Shown: positions 6,544 through 14,000, counted from the stretch's first letter. The stretch: DNA of 18,236 bases from JACRJW01 sp964359095 (GCA_964359095.1 CAYHRJ010000020.1:1-18236); one strand, 5' to 3'. The notes: generated by a model from the sequence alone, not told the origin. Translations and numbers: made by a program.

Positions 6544-8793
6544 ATGGAAAAACAACAACGATTTGAAACACAGTGGGGAGGCAAGACACTCGCAATTGAA
6601 GTAGGAAAATATGCGGCTCAAGCGAGTGGATCCTGTCTCGTGCAATACGGCGAGACGGTTGTCTTAGCAACAGCACAGATCAGTCCTGACAAACGTGAGG
6701 GGTTAGATTTCTTCCCACTCATGGTCGATTACGAGGAAAAGCTTTACGCGGCCGGCCGCATCAAAGGTAGCCGATTCGTGAAAAAAGAAGGACGTCCAAC
6801 AGATGAAGCTGTTCTGATTTCACGCTTTATCGACCGCGCGCTGCGTCCTTTGTTTGATGAGCGAATCCGCAATGATATCCAAGTGATCGTTTCTGTCCTT
6901 TCGTTTGATACAGAAAACGACCCCGACATCGTGAGCCTCATCGCTGCCAGTTGTGCCCTCCACATTAGCTCGATTCCATGGAACGGTCCGATCGGTTGTG
7001 TGCGTGTTGGCCAGGTGGAAGGTGAGTGGGTGTTGAATCCAACCTATCTCACACGAGAGAAATCTCTCTTGGATCTCTCATTTGCTGGCACACCGAAAAA
7101 AATTATTATGGTGGAGGCTGGAGCTAACGAAGCTCCTGAGGAAGTCGTGCTACAAGCCTTTACCTTTGGACAGAAGTATTTGGCCGAGCCAATCAAGCTG
7201 ATTGAGGATGTACGCACCGCTGTTGGAAAAGAAAAAATAGATCCATCAGTTCCGAAGAACGAAAAACAAATTGAAGTCGAAGCTCTCGCCAAACCATTCA
7301 TTTTGAAAAACGTAAAGGAGCTATTCTTTGGCGCACCACAAGCTACCAAGGGAGAGCGCAGCGCACAAAAACAAGAAGTTAAAAAACTCACCAAAGCCTT
7401 CTTGCTTGAACAGGGTGTCCTTGAGGAGCATCTTTCCTTTGGAACAAGCATTGTGAGTGCAGTCCTCGAGGAAGAAGTTTCACGCGCCATTGTTGAAGAT
7501 GAAAAGCGCGTCGATGGCCGCGCGATCACTCAAGTCCGCTCACTCGTGAATGAGGTCGCTGTGCTTCCACGTGTCCACGGCAGCGGCCACTTCAAGCGTG
7601 GTGAGACTCAAGTCCTCACGGTTGTGACGCTTGGCGCGCCAGGCGACGAACAGACACTCGACGGCATGGAAACGGTGGGGAAACGTCGCTTCTTTCATCA
7701 CTACAATTTTCCTCCATTTTCTGTTGGAGAAGTGAAACCTCTGCGCGGTCCATCTCGTCGCGACATTGGACATGGTGGCTTGGCAGAGAAGGCACTCATG
7801 CCGATGATGCCAGACAAAGAAACATTCCCCTATACGATTCGCGCAGTTTCGGAAGTTTTTGGTTCAAACGGATCTAGCTCGATGGGCTCCACGTGTGGTT
7901 CCACCCTGGCTCTCATGGATGCTGGCGTTCCTATCAAGGCACCGGTCGCTGGAATTGCCATGGGGCTTGCGACAAGCGCATCGGGTAAATGGAAGGTCAT
8001 CACAGATCTTCAGGACCTGGAAGATGGTAAAGGCGGGATGGACTTCAAAATTGCAGGATCGCGCGCTGGCATTACCGCCATTCAGATGGATACAAAAACA
8101 GATGGTCTACTTCCAGAGATTGTCGAAACCGCGATCAACCAAGCAAAAACTGCGCGCATGGAAATTCTGGATGCTATGGCCGTTGCCATTGCCACACATC
8201 GCCCCGACCTTTCTCCATACGCGCCACGGATTATCACCATTCGCATAAACCCAGAGCTTATCGGAAACGTCATCGGACCCGGCGGCAAAACCATTAACGA
8301 AATTATTGCCACAACGGGTGTACAGGCTATTGATATTGAGGACGACGGCTTGGTCATGATCACCTCCACCAATGCAGAAGGTGCACAAAAAGCTCTCGCC
8401 TGGGTTCAAAATCTCACTCGCGAACCAAAAGTGGGAGAAATCTATACTGGAAAAGTGGCGCGTATTATGGATTTTGGAGCGATCGTTGAATTCCTACCAA
8501 AGCGCGACGGCATGGTGCATGTAAGCATGATGGCGCCCTGGCGAGTCGAGCTCGTGAGTGATATTGTAAAGATGGGACAGGAAGTACAGGTAAAAATTAT
8601 GGAGATGACTCCTGATGGTCGAATCAGCCTTTCTATGAAGGACGCACCTGGAAATATCTTGCCTGAGCGACCAGTGCCACGGTCTCCTGGTGATCTACCA
8701 CCGTCTCGTCCTGCCCGATCAGGTGGCGGAGGAAGTCGAGGCGGCTATTCTCGACCTGCCCCCCGAAGCCCTGGCGGAGGAGGGCGGCCATAA
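6544..8793 (+). CDS. pnp: polyribonucleotide nucleotidyltransferase (PNPase)
   Basis: The 749-aa product has the full PNPase layout: first RNase PH core (about 10-220), helical linker, second core (about 320-545), KH domain with GPGGK at 578-582, and S1 domain (about 628-698). The catalytic residues corresponding to E. coli D486, D492 and K494 are D494, D500 and K502. It degrades RNA 3' to 5' using phosphate. The length exceeds E. coli PNPase (711) because of a low-complexity tail (about 700-749) rich in Pro, Gly, Arg and Ser, with RGG-like pieces that may bind RNA. The G-rich codons of that tail also supply the ribosome-binding site of the next gene. It follows the NYN gene by 5 bp. Confidence 0.98.
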   Translation: MEKQQRFETQWGGKTLAIEVGKYAAQASGSCLVQYGETVVLATAQISPDKREGLDFFPLMVDYEEKLYAAGRIKGSRFVKKEGRPTDEAVLISRFIDRALRPLFDERIRNDIQVIVSVLSFDTENDPDIVSLIAASCALHISSIPWNGPIGCVRVGQVEGEWVLNPTYLTREKSLLDLSFAGTPKKIIMVEAGANEAPEEVVLQAFTFGQKYLAEPIKLIEDVRTAVGKEKIDPSVPKNEKQIEVEALAKPFILKNVKELFFGAPQATKGERSAQKQEVKKLTKAFLLEQGVLEEHLSFGTSIVSAVLEEEVSRAIVEDEKRVDGRAITQVRSLVNEVAVLPRVHGSGHFKRGETQVLTVVTLGAPGDEQTLDGMETVGKRRFFHHYNFPPFSVGEVKPLRGPSRRDIGHGGLAEKALMPMMPDKETFPYTIRAVSEVFGSNGSSSMGSTCGSTLALMDAGVPIKAPVAGIAMGLATSASGKWKVITDLQDLEDGKGGMDFKIAGSRAGITAIQMDTKTDGLLPEIVETAINQAKTARMEILDAMAVAIATHRPDLSPYAPRIITIRINPELIGNVIGPGGKTINEIIATTGVQAIDIEDDGLVMITSTNAEGAQKALAWVQNLTREPKVGEIYTGKVARIMDFGAIVEFLPKRDGMVHVSMMAPWRVELVSDIVKMGQEVQVKIMEMTPDGRISLSMKDAPGNILPERPVPRSPGDLPPSRPARSGGGGSRGGYSRPAPRSPGGGGRP

Positions 8794-8794
8794 C

Positions 8795-10039
8795 ATGCAA
8801 AAACTCAACATCTCACTCTCTCGACACACGAAAACAACCCGCCCACAGAGGCAGGTTGTTTGGCTTCTAGGCTTAGTCGGACTTGTAATCCTTTTCGTGT
8901 CCTGGCGCGTAGGGGAATTGTGGTTTTCTCGAGATTCGATTCTTCAGGCAGCGCCTGAGGGAACGATCTTGGTTCTCCAGCTTGAGATGACGGACAAAAA
9001 CTGGCCTATAGTTAAAAAGATTCTCTCTCATATCCCACTTATCTCGAATCGAAGTCTTGATATAGTAGATCTTTCCTCGTTTGTTCATGGAGAGTTGGCC
9101 GTGTTTGTCACAGAAACGGGTGAGCGAGCTGTGGCGATTCGAGTGAATGAACAACATCTCCCAACAGAACTCCTGAGTGCTCTATCTATCACGACGCAGG
9201 AGATCGCCCCTGGTATTATTCTTCTATCTGAGACTCTGCTACCTATAAGTGGATTGGAATCGAATGCTCATCGTCCATTTTTCGCGGCATTAACACGAAG
9301 GTGGTTGGGGAGAGTGGAATTTCCTGACACAGGAACCTCAGGATCCTTGTTCCAAAAAGACGGTCTGCTTGAAATTGAGTTCACAACCAAAGGCAAGCAT
9401 CCGTATTCTATTGAGAATCTACCCCAGATGATGCTAGCACTATCCAGCAACGCAAACGGTATTGCATCAGTGACCTACCAAAATATCGGCTTATTCGATG
9501 AATTCCTTAATGATAACTGGACAATTTTGGTGAAAACGAATGACATTGGTAATCAAGACCTCCTGCTCATTGCAAAGCAGGAGAACATGCAGAAAAGTGA
9601 GCTGTTAAGTATTTTACAGCTTATGGGCGCTTATCTGTCACCAACAATCAAAGAAACAGCTCTCCCTGATGGCTCGACGCTCCGTGAGGTCATAGTTGAG
9701 CCAAGCTTTGTCACGATCGAAGAGCTTTCTCTCGGACAAATAGAAGCCCTGCATGTTCTTGGTGTGAGTGGCCGTTCCATTTATGCCTCTTTAATAGGTG
9801 ATCAAGCTATTTTTGCAACAAGTCAAGCAATGCTGGAAGCCTATAATGAGCCCACCGCATCTGAATCCGCATGTCATGGAAATGTTCTATATATGGATCC
9901 AGCTGTTCTGATTGGCTCCACAGAAACAAGGAATTATGACCCAGTGATGCAAATGCTACAAGGACTTTCCATTCACTTTTCAGCTATTTCACTTGAGACG
10001 AAAAGGTATTCAAGCATAATGAGTTTCTGCTTAACATAG
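8795..10039 (+). CDS. membrane-anchored extracytoplasmic protein of unknown function
   Basis: The 414-aa product has a polar basic N-terminus, one span at about 21-37 (VVWLLGLVGLVILFVSW) and a long mixed alpha/beta domain outside, starting AAPEGTILVLQLEM. That layout resembles DUF3352-like proteins, a low-confidence guess. I chose ATG 8795 because GGAGGAGGG lies just upstream, one nucleotide separates it from the pnp stop, and the 35 codons before it are pnp sequence in another frame. It is probably co-transcribed with pnp. There are only two cysteines, both near the C-terminus, and no catalytic motif that I can see. Confidence 0.75.
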   Translation: MQKLNISLSRHTKTTRPQRQVVWLLGLVGLVILFVSWRVGELWFSRDSILQAAPEGTILVLQLEMTDKNWPIVKKILSHIPLISNRSLDIVDLSSFVHGELAVFVTETGERAVAIRVNEQHLPTELLSALSITTQEIAPGIILLSETLLPISGLESNAHRPFFAALTRRWLGRVEFPDTGTSGSLFQKDGLLEIEFTTKGKHPYSIENLPQMMLALSSNANGIASVTYQNIGLFDEFLNDNWTILVKTNDIGNQDLLLIAKQENMQKSELLSILQLMGAYLSPTIKETALPDGSTLREVIVEPSFVTIEELSLGQIEALHVLGVSGRSIYASLIGDQAIFATSQAMLEAYNEPTASESACHGNVLYMDPAVLIGSTETRNYDPVMQMLQGLSIHFSAISLETKRYSSIMSFCLT

Positions 10040-10040
10040 C

Positions 10041-10080
10041 TGTGGATAAGTTATGGGTAACAGTCGGAATCTGTGGATAA
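10041..10080 (-). promoter_or_regulatory. two perfect DnaA boxes, 31 bp apart
   Basis: TGTGGATAA occurs at 10041-10049 and 10072-10080, each the exact reverse complement of the consensus DnaA box TTATCCACA. Both point the same way and their 31-bp period is close to three helical turns. They start one base after the end of the pnp-linked gene and are followed by about 120 bp of roughly 26% GC. Confidence 0.75.
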
Positions 10081-10200
10081 GTGATCCAAATTTGTTCACT
10101 GATTGAATACGATTTATTTACGATTATAATTTTCTTGACTTAAATAAGCTAATAAACATAAATTGACCTTGGGTTATTTTTGTGATATCTTACTTGTGTA
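10081..10200. other. AT-rich tract next to the DnaA boxes
   Basis: By hand count 31 of 120 bases are G or C, compared with about 47% in nearby genes. Such a tract beside DnaA boxes could be a DNA-unwinding element. It also contains promoter hexamers, which by themselves lower GC. Confidence 0.5.
10163..10191 (+). promoter_or_regulatory. strong sigma70-type promoter for the structured RNA
   Basis: TTGACC (10163-10168), a 17-nt spacer and TATCTT (10186-10191) preceded by TGA give a consensus -35 and an extended -10. The start would be near 10198. A second TTGACT at 10135-10140 may form a tandem promoter with a TAAATT at 10159-10164. An inverted repeat CTTAC-TTGT-GTAAG (10189-10202) overlaps the -10 and start point and could be an operator. 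Confidence 0.7.
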
Positions 10201-10262
10201 AGTCGTTCTTTCACACCAAATTCTTGGGAGGTTTTCCGAAGCTCGTATTCGACAGCTTGTAG

Positions 10263-10294
10263 TTCGACGAGCTCACCACTGTGAGTTCATCGAA
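10263..10294. repeat. palindromic repeat copy 1
   Basis: The left half, TTCGACGAGCTCACCACT, matches 16 of 18 bases of 11578-11595. It forms a hairpin with a 13-bp stem (one mismatch) and loop CACT. This looks like one copy of a dispersed REP-like palindrome, here inside the structured RNA segment. Confidence 0.6.
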
Positions 10295-10567
10295 TAGTCG
10301 GCAGGTGCCCCACGCCTGCACGAATATTTCGGGAAACGTCTTGCCGTCTCACTATTCTGAAACGCAAAACAAAAACAAAAGCGAAATCTCTAGGTTCGCC
10401 CACACAAATTGCGTCCTTCGGGGCGTTCGTGGGTAAAACCAAAGAATGGTAAGACGGAAGAGTTACAGGACGAGAGTCTGTTCGTGTTTGTTAGGGCGTT
10501 GAGTCTTGCGGTGAACCAGATCACCCTAAAACCCAACGCCTCCACAGATCAACACCTCCGCCCACGC

Positions 10568-10624
10568 TAGGGCCTCACCCCGAAAAATAACACATTATTG
10601 CGGGCTGCGGCCCTATTTATATTT
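10568..10624 (+). terminator. long-hairpin terminator of the structured RNA
   Basis: TAGGGCC (10568-10574) pairs with GGCCCTA (10609-10615). Inside are CCCG/CGGG and AATAA/TTATT around a CACA loop. TTTATATTT follows. The stem is interrupted by internal loops, and the tract is moderately U-rich. It separates the RNA segment from the TraR-like gene, although partial read-through may drive that gene. Confidence 0.7.
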
Positions 10625-10674
10625 CAAAAGAAAGATGCTAGACTTCGGCTATTGATGAATGTAAACAACCTTGT

Positions 10675-11049
10675 ATGGACGCTGACTTCACTGCACGAGC
10701 AAAAAAACACCTTGAGGATGAGAAAGTTCGTCTTGAGTCTGAACTCTCTCGTTTTGCTCATCGCAACACAAAAGCAACCGAAGCTGACTTTCAGGCTGAA
10801 TTTCCAAACATGGGCGAGAAGGAGGACGAAAACGCATCGGAAGTCGCACAATTTTCTGATAATCTTTCACTTGAGGATGAACTCGAAAAAGCTTTGCGTG
10901 ACGTGGACTCAGCATTGAAACTCATGAGCGAAGGCAAGTACGGTACATGCAAGTATTGTGGACAAATGATCGATGAAAGACGCCTGGTTGCTCGACCAAC
11001 GTCAACCTCCTGCATCCAATGCAAAAAAACACTGACTCAGGAAGTGTGA
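10675..11049 (+). CDS. TraR/DksA-family zinc-finger protein
   Basis: The 124-aa product has an N-terminal helical hairpin (about 5-85, with EKEDENASEVAQF between) and a C-terminal C4 zinc finger: C92 and C95 in CKYC, C113 and C116 in CIQC. This is the TraR/DksA pattern of proteins that enter the RNA polymerase secondary channel. The acidic DxxDxA tip motif of DksA is not obvious, so activity like that of DksA is uncertain. Its end overlaps lspA. In Bacillus the TraR-like gene ylyA also sits beside lspA, so the pairing is conserved across distant phyla. No clear Shine-Dalgarno. Confidence 0.9.
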   Translation: MDADFTARAKKHLEDEKVRLESELSRFAHRNTKATEADFQAEFPNMGEKEDENASEVAQFSDNLSLEDELEKALRDVDSALKLMSEGKYGTCKYCGQMIDERRLVARPTSTSCIQCKKTLTQEV

Positions 11050-11498
11050 TCTTCTCAAAGAAGTATAGCTACTGGTTTCTTCTTCCGACTGTTTTGGTTG
11101 TTTTGTTGGATGAGAAACTTAAAAAAATAGCGCTAGAAAGACTCCCAGAAGAAGGGAGTCTTGTTGATCCTGGTTTCGTTGATTTTGCGATCCATAAAAA
11201 CTTTGGCGTTGCCTTCGATATTCCATTTCGTCTGGAGTTTGTTATCTTGGCTTCGATCCTCATTGGCTTGGGGCTCATGCACCTCGCCTGGAAACACTTG
11301 AACGACCGTCAATGGATCGCCTTTTCTTCACTTATAATCATCATCGGCGCTTTAGGAAATCTCTACGATCGTGTGAGTTACGGTTTTACCGTCGACTACA
11401 TTATTTTATTTGGTCGGTCAGCCATCAATCTTTCCGATGTCGTTATCCTCTTGGGGGTCGTATTCCTCTTGGCTAGTTCGCGTCATAAAAAAGCATAG
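11019..11498 (+). CDS. lspA: lipoprotein signal peptidase (signal peptidase II)
   Basis: This 159-aa four-span membrane aspartic protease removes signal peptides from lipid-modified prolipoproteins. Conserved segments are LLDEKLKK in span 1 (usual DQxxK), KNFGVAF, GALGNLYDRV with catalytic D117, and INLSDV with catalytic D140. Length fits LspA (about 160). Two starts are possible: ATG 11019, 31 bp inside the TraR-like gene without a Shine-Dalgarno, or GTG 11046, which overlaps the upstream TGA as GTGA and has AGGA just upstream. The second gives 150 aa and tight coupling. A possible client is the lipobox-bearing DsbA-like protein at 1.9 kb. Confidence 0.94.
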   Translation: MQKNTDSGSVIFSKKYSYWFLLPTVLVVLLDEKLKKIALERLPEEGSLVDPGFVDFAIHKNFGVAFDIPFRLEFVILASILIGLGLMHLAWKHLNDRQWIAFSSLIIIIGALGNLYDRVSYGFTVDYIILFGRSAINLSDVVILLGVVFLLASSRHKKA

Positions 11499-11524
11499 AG
11501 GCCTCTGCGAAACTCGCGTTATTG

Positions 11525-11609
11525 CCTGAGCGAAGTCGAAGGCCATGAAAATTCCTAACATTTCACCCTTCGACGGGTTCGACAAGCTCACCGCTAACAG
11601 GCTCAGGGG
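11525..11609. repeat. nested palindromic (REP-like) element, copy 2
   Basis: CCTGAGC (11525-11531) pairs with GCTCAGG (11601-11607), and inside it GTCGAAGG (11535-11542) pairs with CCTTCGAC (11567-11574). The right part contains TTCGACAAGCTCACCGCT, 16 of 18 identical to 10263-10280. It occupies most of the gap after lspA and may also end or stabilise the lspA transcript. Similar TTCGAC-AAGCTC palindromes are common intergenic repeats in environmental bacteria. Confidence 0.7.
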
Positions 11610-11767
11610 ATAAAAATGATACTTTTTCTGAGGTCTCCACTGTCTTGACAACCCAGACCACCTTAGCCACACTGACAATCAGCCTTGAACGGGGGTCGCG
11701 GTGAGTTACCGTATCGAACCGGATAGGCATATCTGTCGAAATCGAACCTTCACAATAGGGAGTCGTC
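11610..11767. other. non-coding gap before the M48 gene
   Basis: Contains a consensus -35 (TTGACA at 11645-11650) but no acceptable -10 at the right distance, and a GGGAG Shine-Dalgarno (11758-11762) before the GTG at 11768. No ORF is supported. Confidence 0.4.
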
Positions 11768-12772
11768 GTGGAACCCTACCTCTCCATTGAACACCGACTC
11801 ATGCGTAAAGCGCTCTGGATGCAGAGCGTAAACGTCGTGCTAATGGCGGCCGTCGGCCTGTCCGCCCTGTGGGCAAGCAACGGGCAATCCTATCTTCTCC
11901 CTGATGCATGGGAGAACCAGTACAAAGGCATTGGTCTCGTCGTGCGGTTCTGCGCGACAGCCTTCATCCTCCTCAGCTATCTCATCTGTCTGTCGGCCGT
12001 GACGTCACAGAACAGGAAAAAAGGCTTCCTCCCTATGTCAAAAGAGAGGATCGCTGGTCTGACTGGCCGGAATCTGACGGAGACAGAAGAAAAAATCTGC
12101 CAAGTGCTGCGTCAATGGATGAAAGAGGTCGGTTGCGAGTCCCTCTACGACCGCTGTGTCTTTCGTGTGCGACCGATGGCATTCATGCCACACAGTCCGC
12201 TCGGGATCGGTCTGTACACCATTCCGGCAGTCCTCAATATCCGAGAGGATGTCCTGTCTCTACCGCAACAGGATTGGCTCGCTGGCATCGCGCACGAATT
12301 CGGGCACCTTCACCTCCCCTTTCGCATGAAGTCCGCGATCGTCCTGTGCGTGCCCTTGTTTATGCTCCTCGCTCTGCTTGAAATGGGACCTGCTGCTCTG
12401 CCAGTTTTCTGCCTAGTGTCCGTCATCAACATCGGGCTCAAGTGGTGGGTCAACAAGACCCATGAGCATCTCGCAGATGCATTCGCCGCACAGCTCATGG
12501 GTAAAACGCTGGCCATACATATGCTTGTCGTTCTCACCGAAATGGTAAGCACCAAAGAGACGCGAGCGGCTCGTAGAACAGCAGCAGCATTTGCGCTCGT
12601 GTCGCTTCTGATGATGGGTGGAGGTCTGTTCCTATGTTCGGGATGTCTGCAGGCACCGGCCGCGTTTCTCGCTCTGACGTTTATGGAAGACCTTGTTCCC
12701 AAACACCCAGGTTTAACGAGACGGATTTCCTTCTTACATCAACACTTCACGAATGGGGTGTCACATGAGTGA
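11768..12772 (+). CDS. M48-like membrane zinc metallopeptidase
   Basis: The 334-aa product carries the zinc motif HEFGH (H176, E177, H180) and a downstream third ligand E233 in EHLAD, the HExxH...ExxAD pattern of M48 peptidases such as HtpX and Ste24. Membrane spans lie at about 15-35, 55-78, 187-225 (one or two) and 272-305, so the active site sits between hydrophobic segments. The start is GTG 11768, supported by GGGAG 5 nt upstream. It overlaps the next gene by 8 bp, so the two are probably translated together. Local GC is clearly higher than in the flanking housekeeping genes. Likely role: degradation or maturation of membrane proteins; substrates unknown. Confidence 0.82.
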   Translation: MEPYLSIEHRLMRKALWMQSVNVVLMAAVGLSALWASNGQSYLLPDAWENQYKGIGLVVRFCATAFILLSYLICLSAVTSQNRKKGFLPMSKERIAGLTGRNLTETEEKICQVLRQWMKEVGCESLYDRCVFRVRPMAFMPHSPLGIGLYTIPAVLNIREDVLSLPQQDWLAGIAHEFGHLHLPFRMKSAIVLCVPLFMLLALLEMGPAALPVFCLVSVINIGLKWWVNKTHEHLADAFAAQLMGKTLAIHMLVVLTEMVSTKETRAARRTAAAFALVSLLMMGGGLFLCSGCLQAPAAFLALTFMEDLVPKHPGLTRRISFLHQHFTNGVSHE

Positions 12773-13985
12773 TAATGAACCCGATGGCGCCACCATCGCT
12801 TTCGGTTTATTCTTGGGTGCGGTGTCCCTGGTGTGTGTCGGGGGACTCGCAGGTTTCACGGCACTCGGCCTACTGATCCTTCTGCTGCTCTGGCTCGGGA
12901 AGGAGTATCCGGATGTCCTCATCTGGTTCATCGGCCTTACAGCCGTTTTTGCGACGGGTTTCGGCCTGTGGCAGCTCGGCACGTGGCTGTGGGAGGCACA
13001 TCGGCTCGCCATGCTCGAAGGTGGCTCCGTTGTCTGTTTCTTCATCATTACATATTTCTTCCTCACGATGATAAACAATCATTACGAGCAGAAAAAAAAG
13101 GCGAAGCGGCACGCGGAAGAGGATGCGGAAAAAAAACATCGGATGTGGCTCGGTGGAGGTGACTTCCAGCATGCGATCTATGCGAAAGAACGCCTATTCA
13201 TCAAGCGTATCGAGCAGCTCCGGGCCGCGAAGAAAAACGCAGAGCGCTTGCAACAGGACATCAATATGCATCGTGCGTCTGGAGACCCAGATCACATGCT
13301 CCATCTGTGTGAGATTGACGCAGAGCGAGAACAAACGCTGATCCGCGCTCTGACACTCGAGGCCGCGAAGACCTGGGCACAGATGCTATTGCAGGGGAAG
13401 ATCATCCGCTTCACGGTCTTCTTGCGCAACGTGCCGGACCTGTCTGTGCTCAAGAAAGCCTCACTCATAAACGATCCGGAACAGGCACGCAAAGTGTACG
13501 CGTCGCTTTGGCAGAAACTCTCGCAACTGTGCGATCAAATGTTCATTGAACTTCAGGATCAGAGCATTCTCATGCTCCGGCCGCCGCATGCAGCAGAGCT
13601 CTACCCACTCATCGAATCTCATCTGCAACTCGCCGTCAAACACATGAACGCGCAGTTCGAAGAACACCTGCGCGAACTCGCAAAGCAAGTCGCGCGACTG
13701 CACTACCTGGAAGGCGCGGCAGAGCGAGCGAAGCTGCACCGTGAGGCAAACATCGACATGGACAGAGACAACTCGCCAAGCGACGTGGCTGAGGCGATGC
13801 AGGAAGCGGTAGAGAGGTTCGCGAAGACGGTCGACGAGGCGAAGCGACACCTCACGGATGCGGAAGTCGAAAGTGTCACACAAATCATCACACCACGCGC
13901 CATCATGACAGACGATTTCATCGACTCGCTCGAGCTCGAACAACTCCGCGCGCGTACGGCGTCCAAACTCCGTCAACCAAGATAA
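12765..13985 (+). CDS. multi-span membrane protein with long coiled-coil domain, unknown function
   Basis: The 406-aa protein has about four N-terminal spans (roughly 10-32, 33-45, 52-75 and 86-106), then a highly charged, helical, heptad-like cytoplasmic region of about 290 residues with a basic start (EQKKKAKRHAEEDAEKK). I recognise no family. I chose ATG 12765 (MSDNEPDG) because GGGGTG lies just upstream and it overlaps the M48 stop codon; an ATG 12 bp earlier is also possible. Pairing of an M48 protease with a membrane coiled-coil protein recalls LemA-HtpX pairs, but this is not LemA by size or layout. GC samples of 58-60% exceed those of neighbouring housekeeping genes. It could be the protease's partner, adaptor or substrate. 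Confidence 0.75.
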   Translation: MSDNEPDGATIAFGLFLGAVSLVCVGGLAGFTALGLLILLLLWLGKEYPDVLIWFIGLTAVFATGFGLWQLGTWLWEAHRLAMLEGGSVVCFFIITYFFLTMINNHYEQKKKAKRHAEEDAEKKHRMWLGGGDFQHAIYAKERLFIKRIEQLRAAKKNAERLQQDINMHRASGDPDHMLHLCEIDAEREQTLIRALTLEAAKTWAQMLLQGKIIRFTVFLRNVPDLSVLKKASLINDPEQARKVYASLWQKLSQLCDQMFIELQDQSILMLRPPHAAELYPLIESHLQLAVKHMNAQFEEHLRELAKQVARLHYLEGAAERAKLHREANIDMDRDNSPSDVAEAMQEAVERFAKTVDEAKRHLTDAEVESVTQIITPRAIMTDDFIDSLELEQLRARTASKLRQPR

Positions 13986-14000
13986 ATACAACAGCAACGC

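Larger units (their letters stand above)
10198..10624 (+). ncRNA. structured non-coding RNA of about 420 nt, unidentified
   Basis: No ORF fills this segment, but helices do. Stem A: 10263-10276 with 10281-10294 (5 + 8 bp). Stem B: 10301-10307 with 10313-10319. Stem C: 10399-10403 with 10429-10433, enclosing 10411-10416/10421-10426 capped by TTCG. D is a pseudoknot: GTAA 10449-10452 with TTAC 10463-10466, and GAC 10453-10455 with GTC 10476-10478. Stem E: 10495-10501 with 10534-10540, with an inner hairpin 10510-10514/10521-10525. It starts at a strong promoter and ends in a terminator-like hairpin. Size and pseudoknots suggest tmRNA, and TTCGAC (10248-10253) fits its 5' motif, but I cannot find the T-arm or a matching acceptor stem. 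RNase P RNA signatures are absent. Stem A may be an inserted repeat. Confidence 0.6.

Noticed and set aside
8690..8794. Start of the membrane-anchored protein inside pnp
   Set aside because: The extra 35 codons are the pnp tail read in another frame; a strong Shine-Dalgarno precedes the ATG at 8795.
10225..10550. RNase P RNA
   Set aside because: The conserved GAGGAAAGUCC and ACAGAA-type segments are absent; GGAGGTTTTCC is only superficially similar.
10198..10560. Firm tmRNA (ssrA) annotation
   Set aside because: TTCGAC and pseudoknots fit, and a short frame from GCA near 10363 ends in TAG, but its product (AKQKQKRNL) lacks the usual Ala-rich degron end, no T-arm is visible, and GGAGG (10228-10232) pairs only partly with the candidate 3' ends. 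Kept as an unidentified RNA.
11047..11049. Recoded TGA (genetic code 25) as in Gracilibacteria
   Set aside because: TGA ends the TraR-like gene exactly after a complete zinc finger and ends several other genes at expected lengths, so it is a stop here.
12310..13997. Long minus-strand ORFs opposite the M48 and coiled-coil genes
   Set aside because: They arise from the GC-rich codon pattern of the plus-strand genes and show Arg/Ser/Cys-rich composition without domain features.
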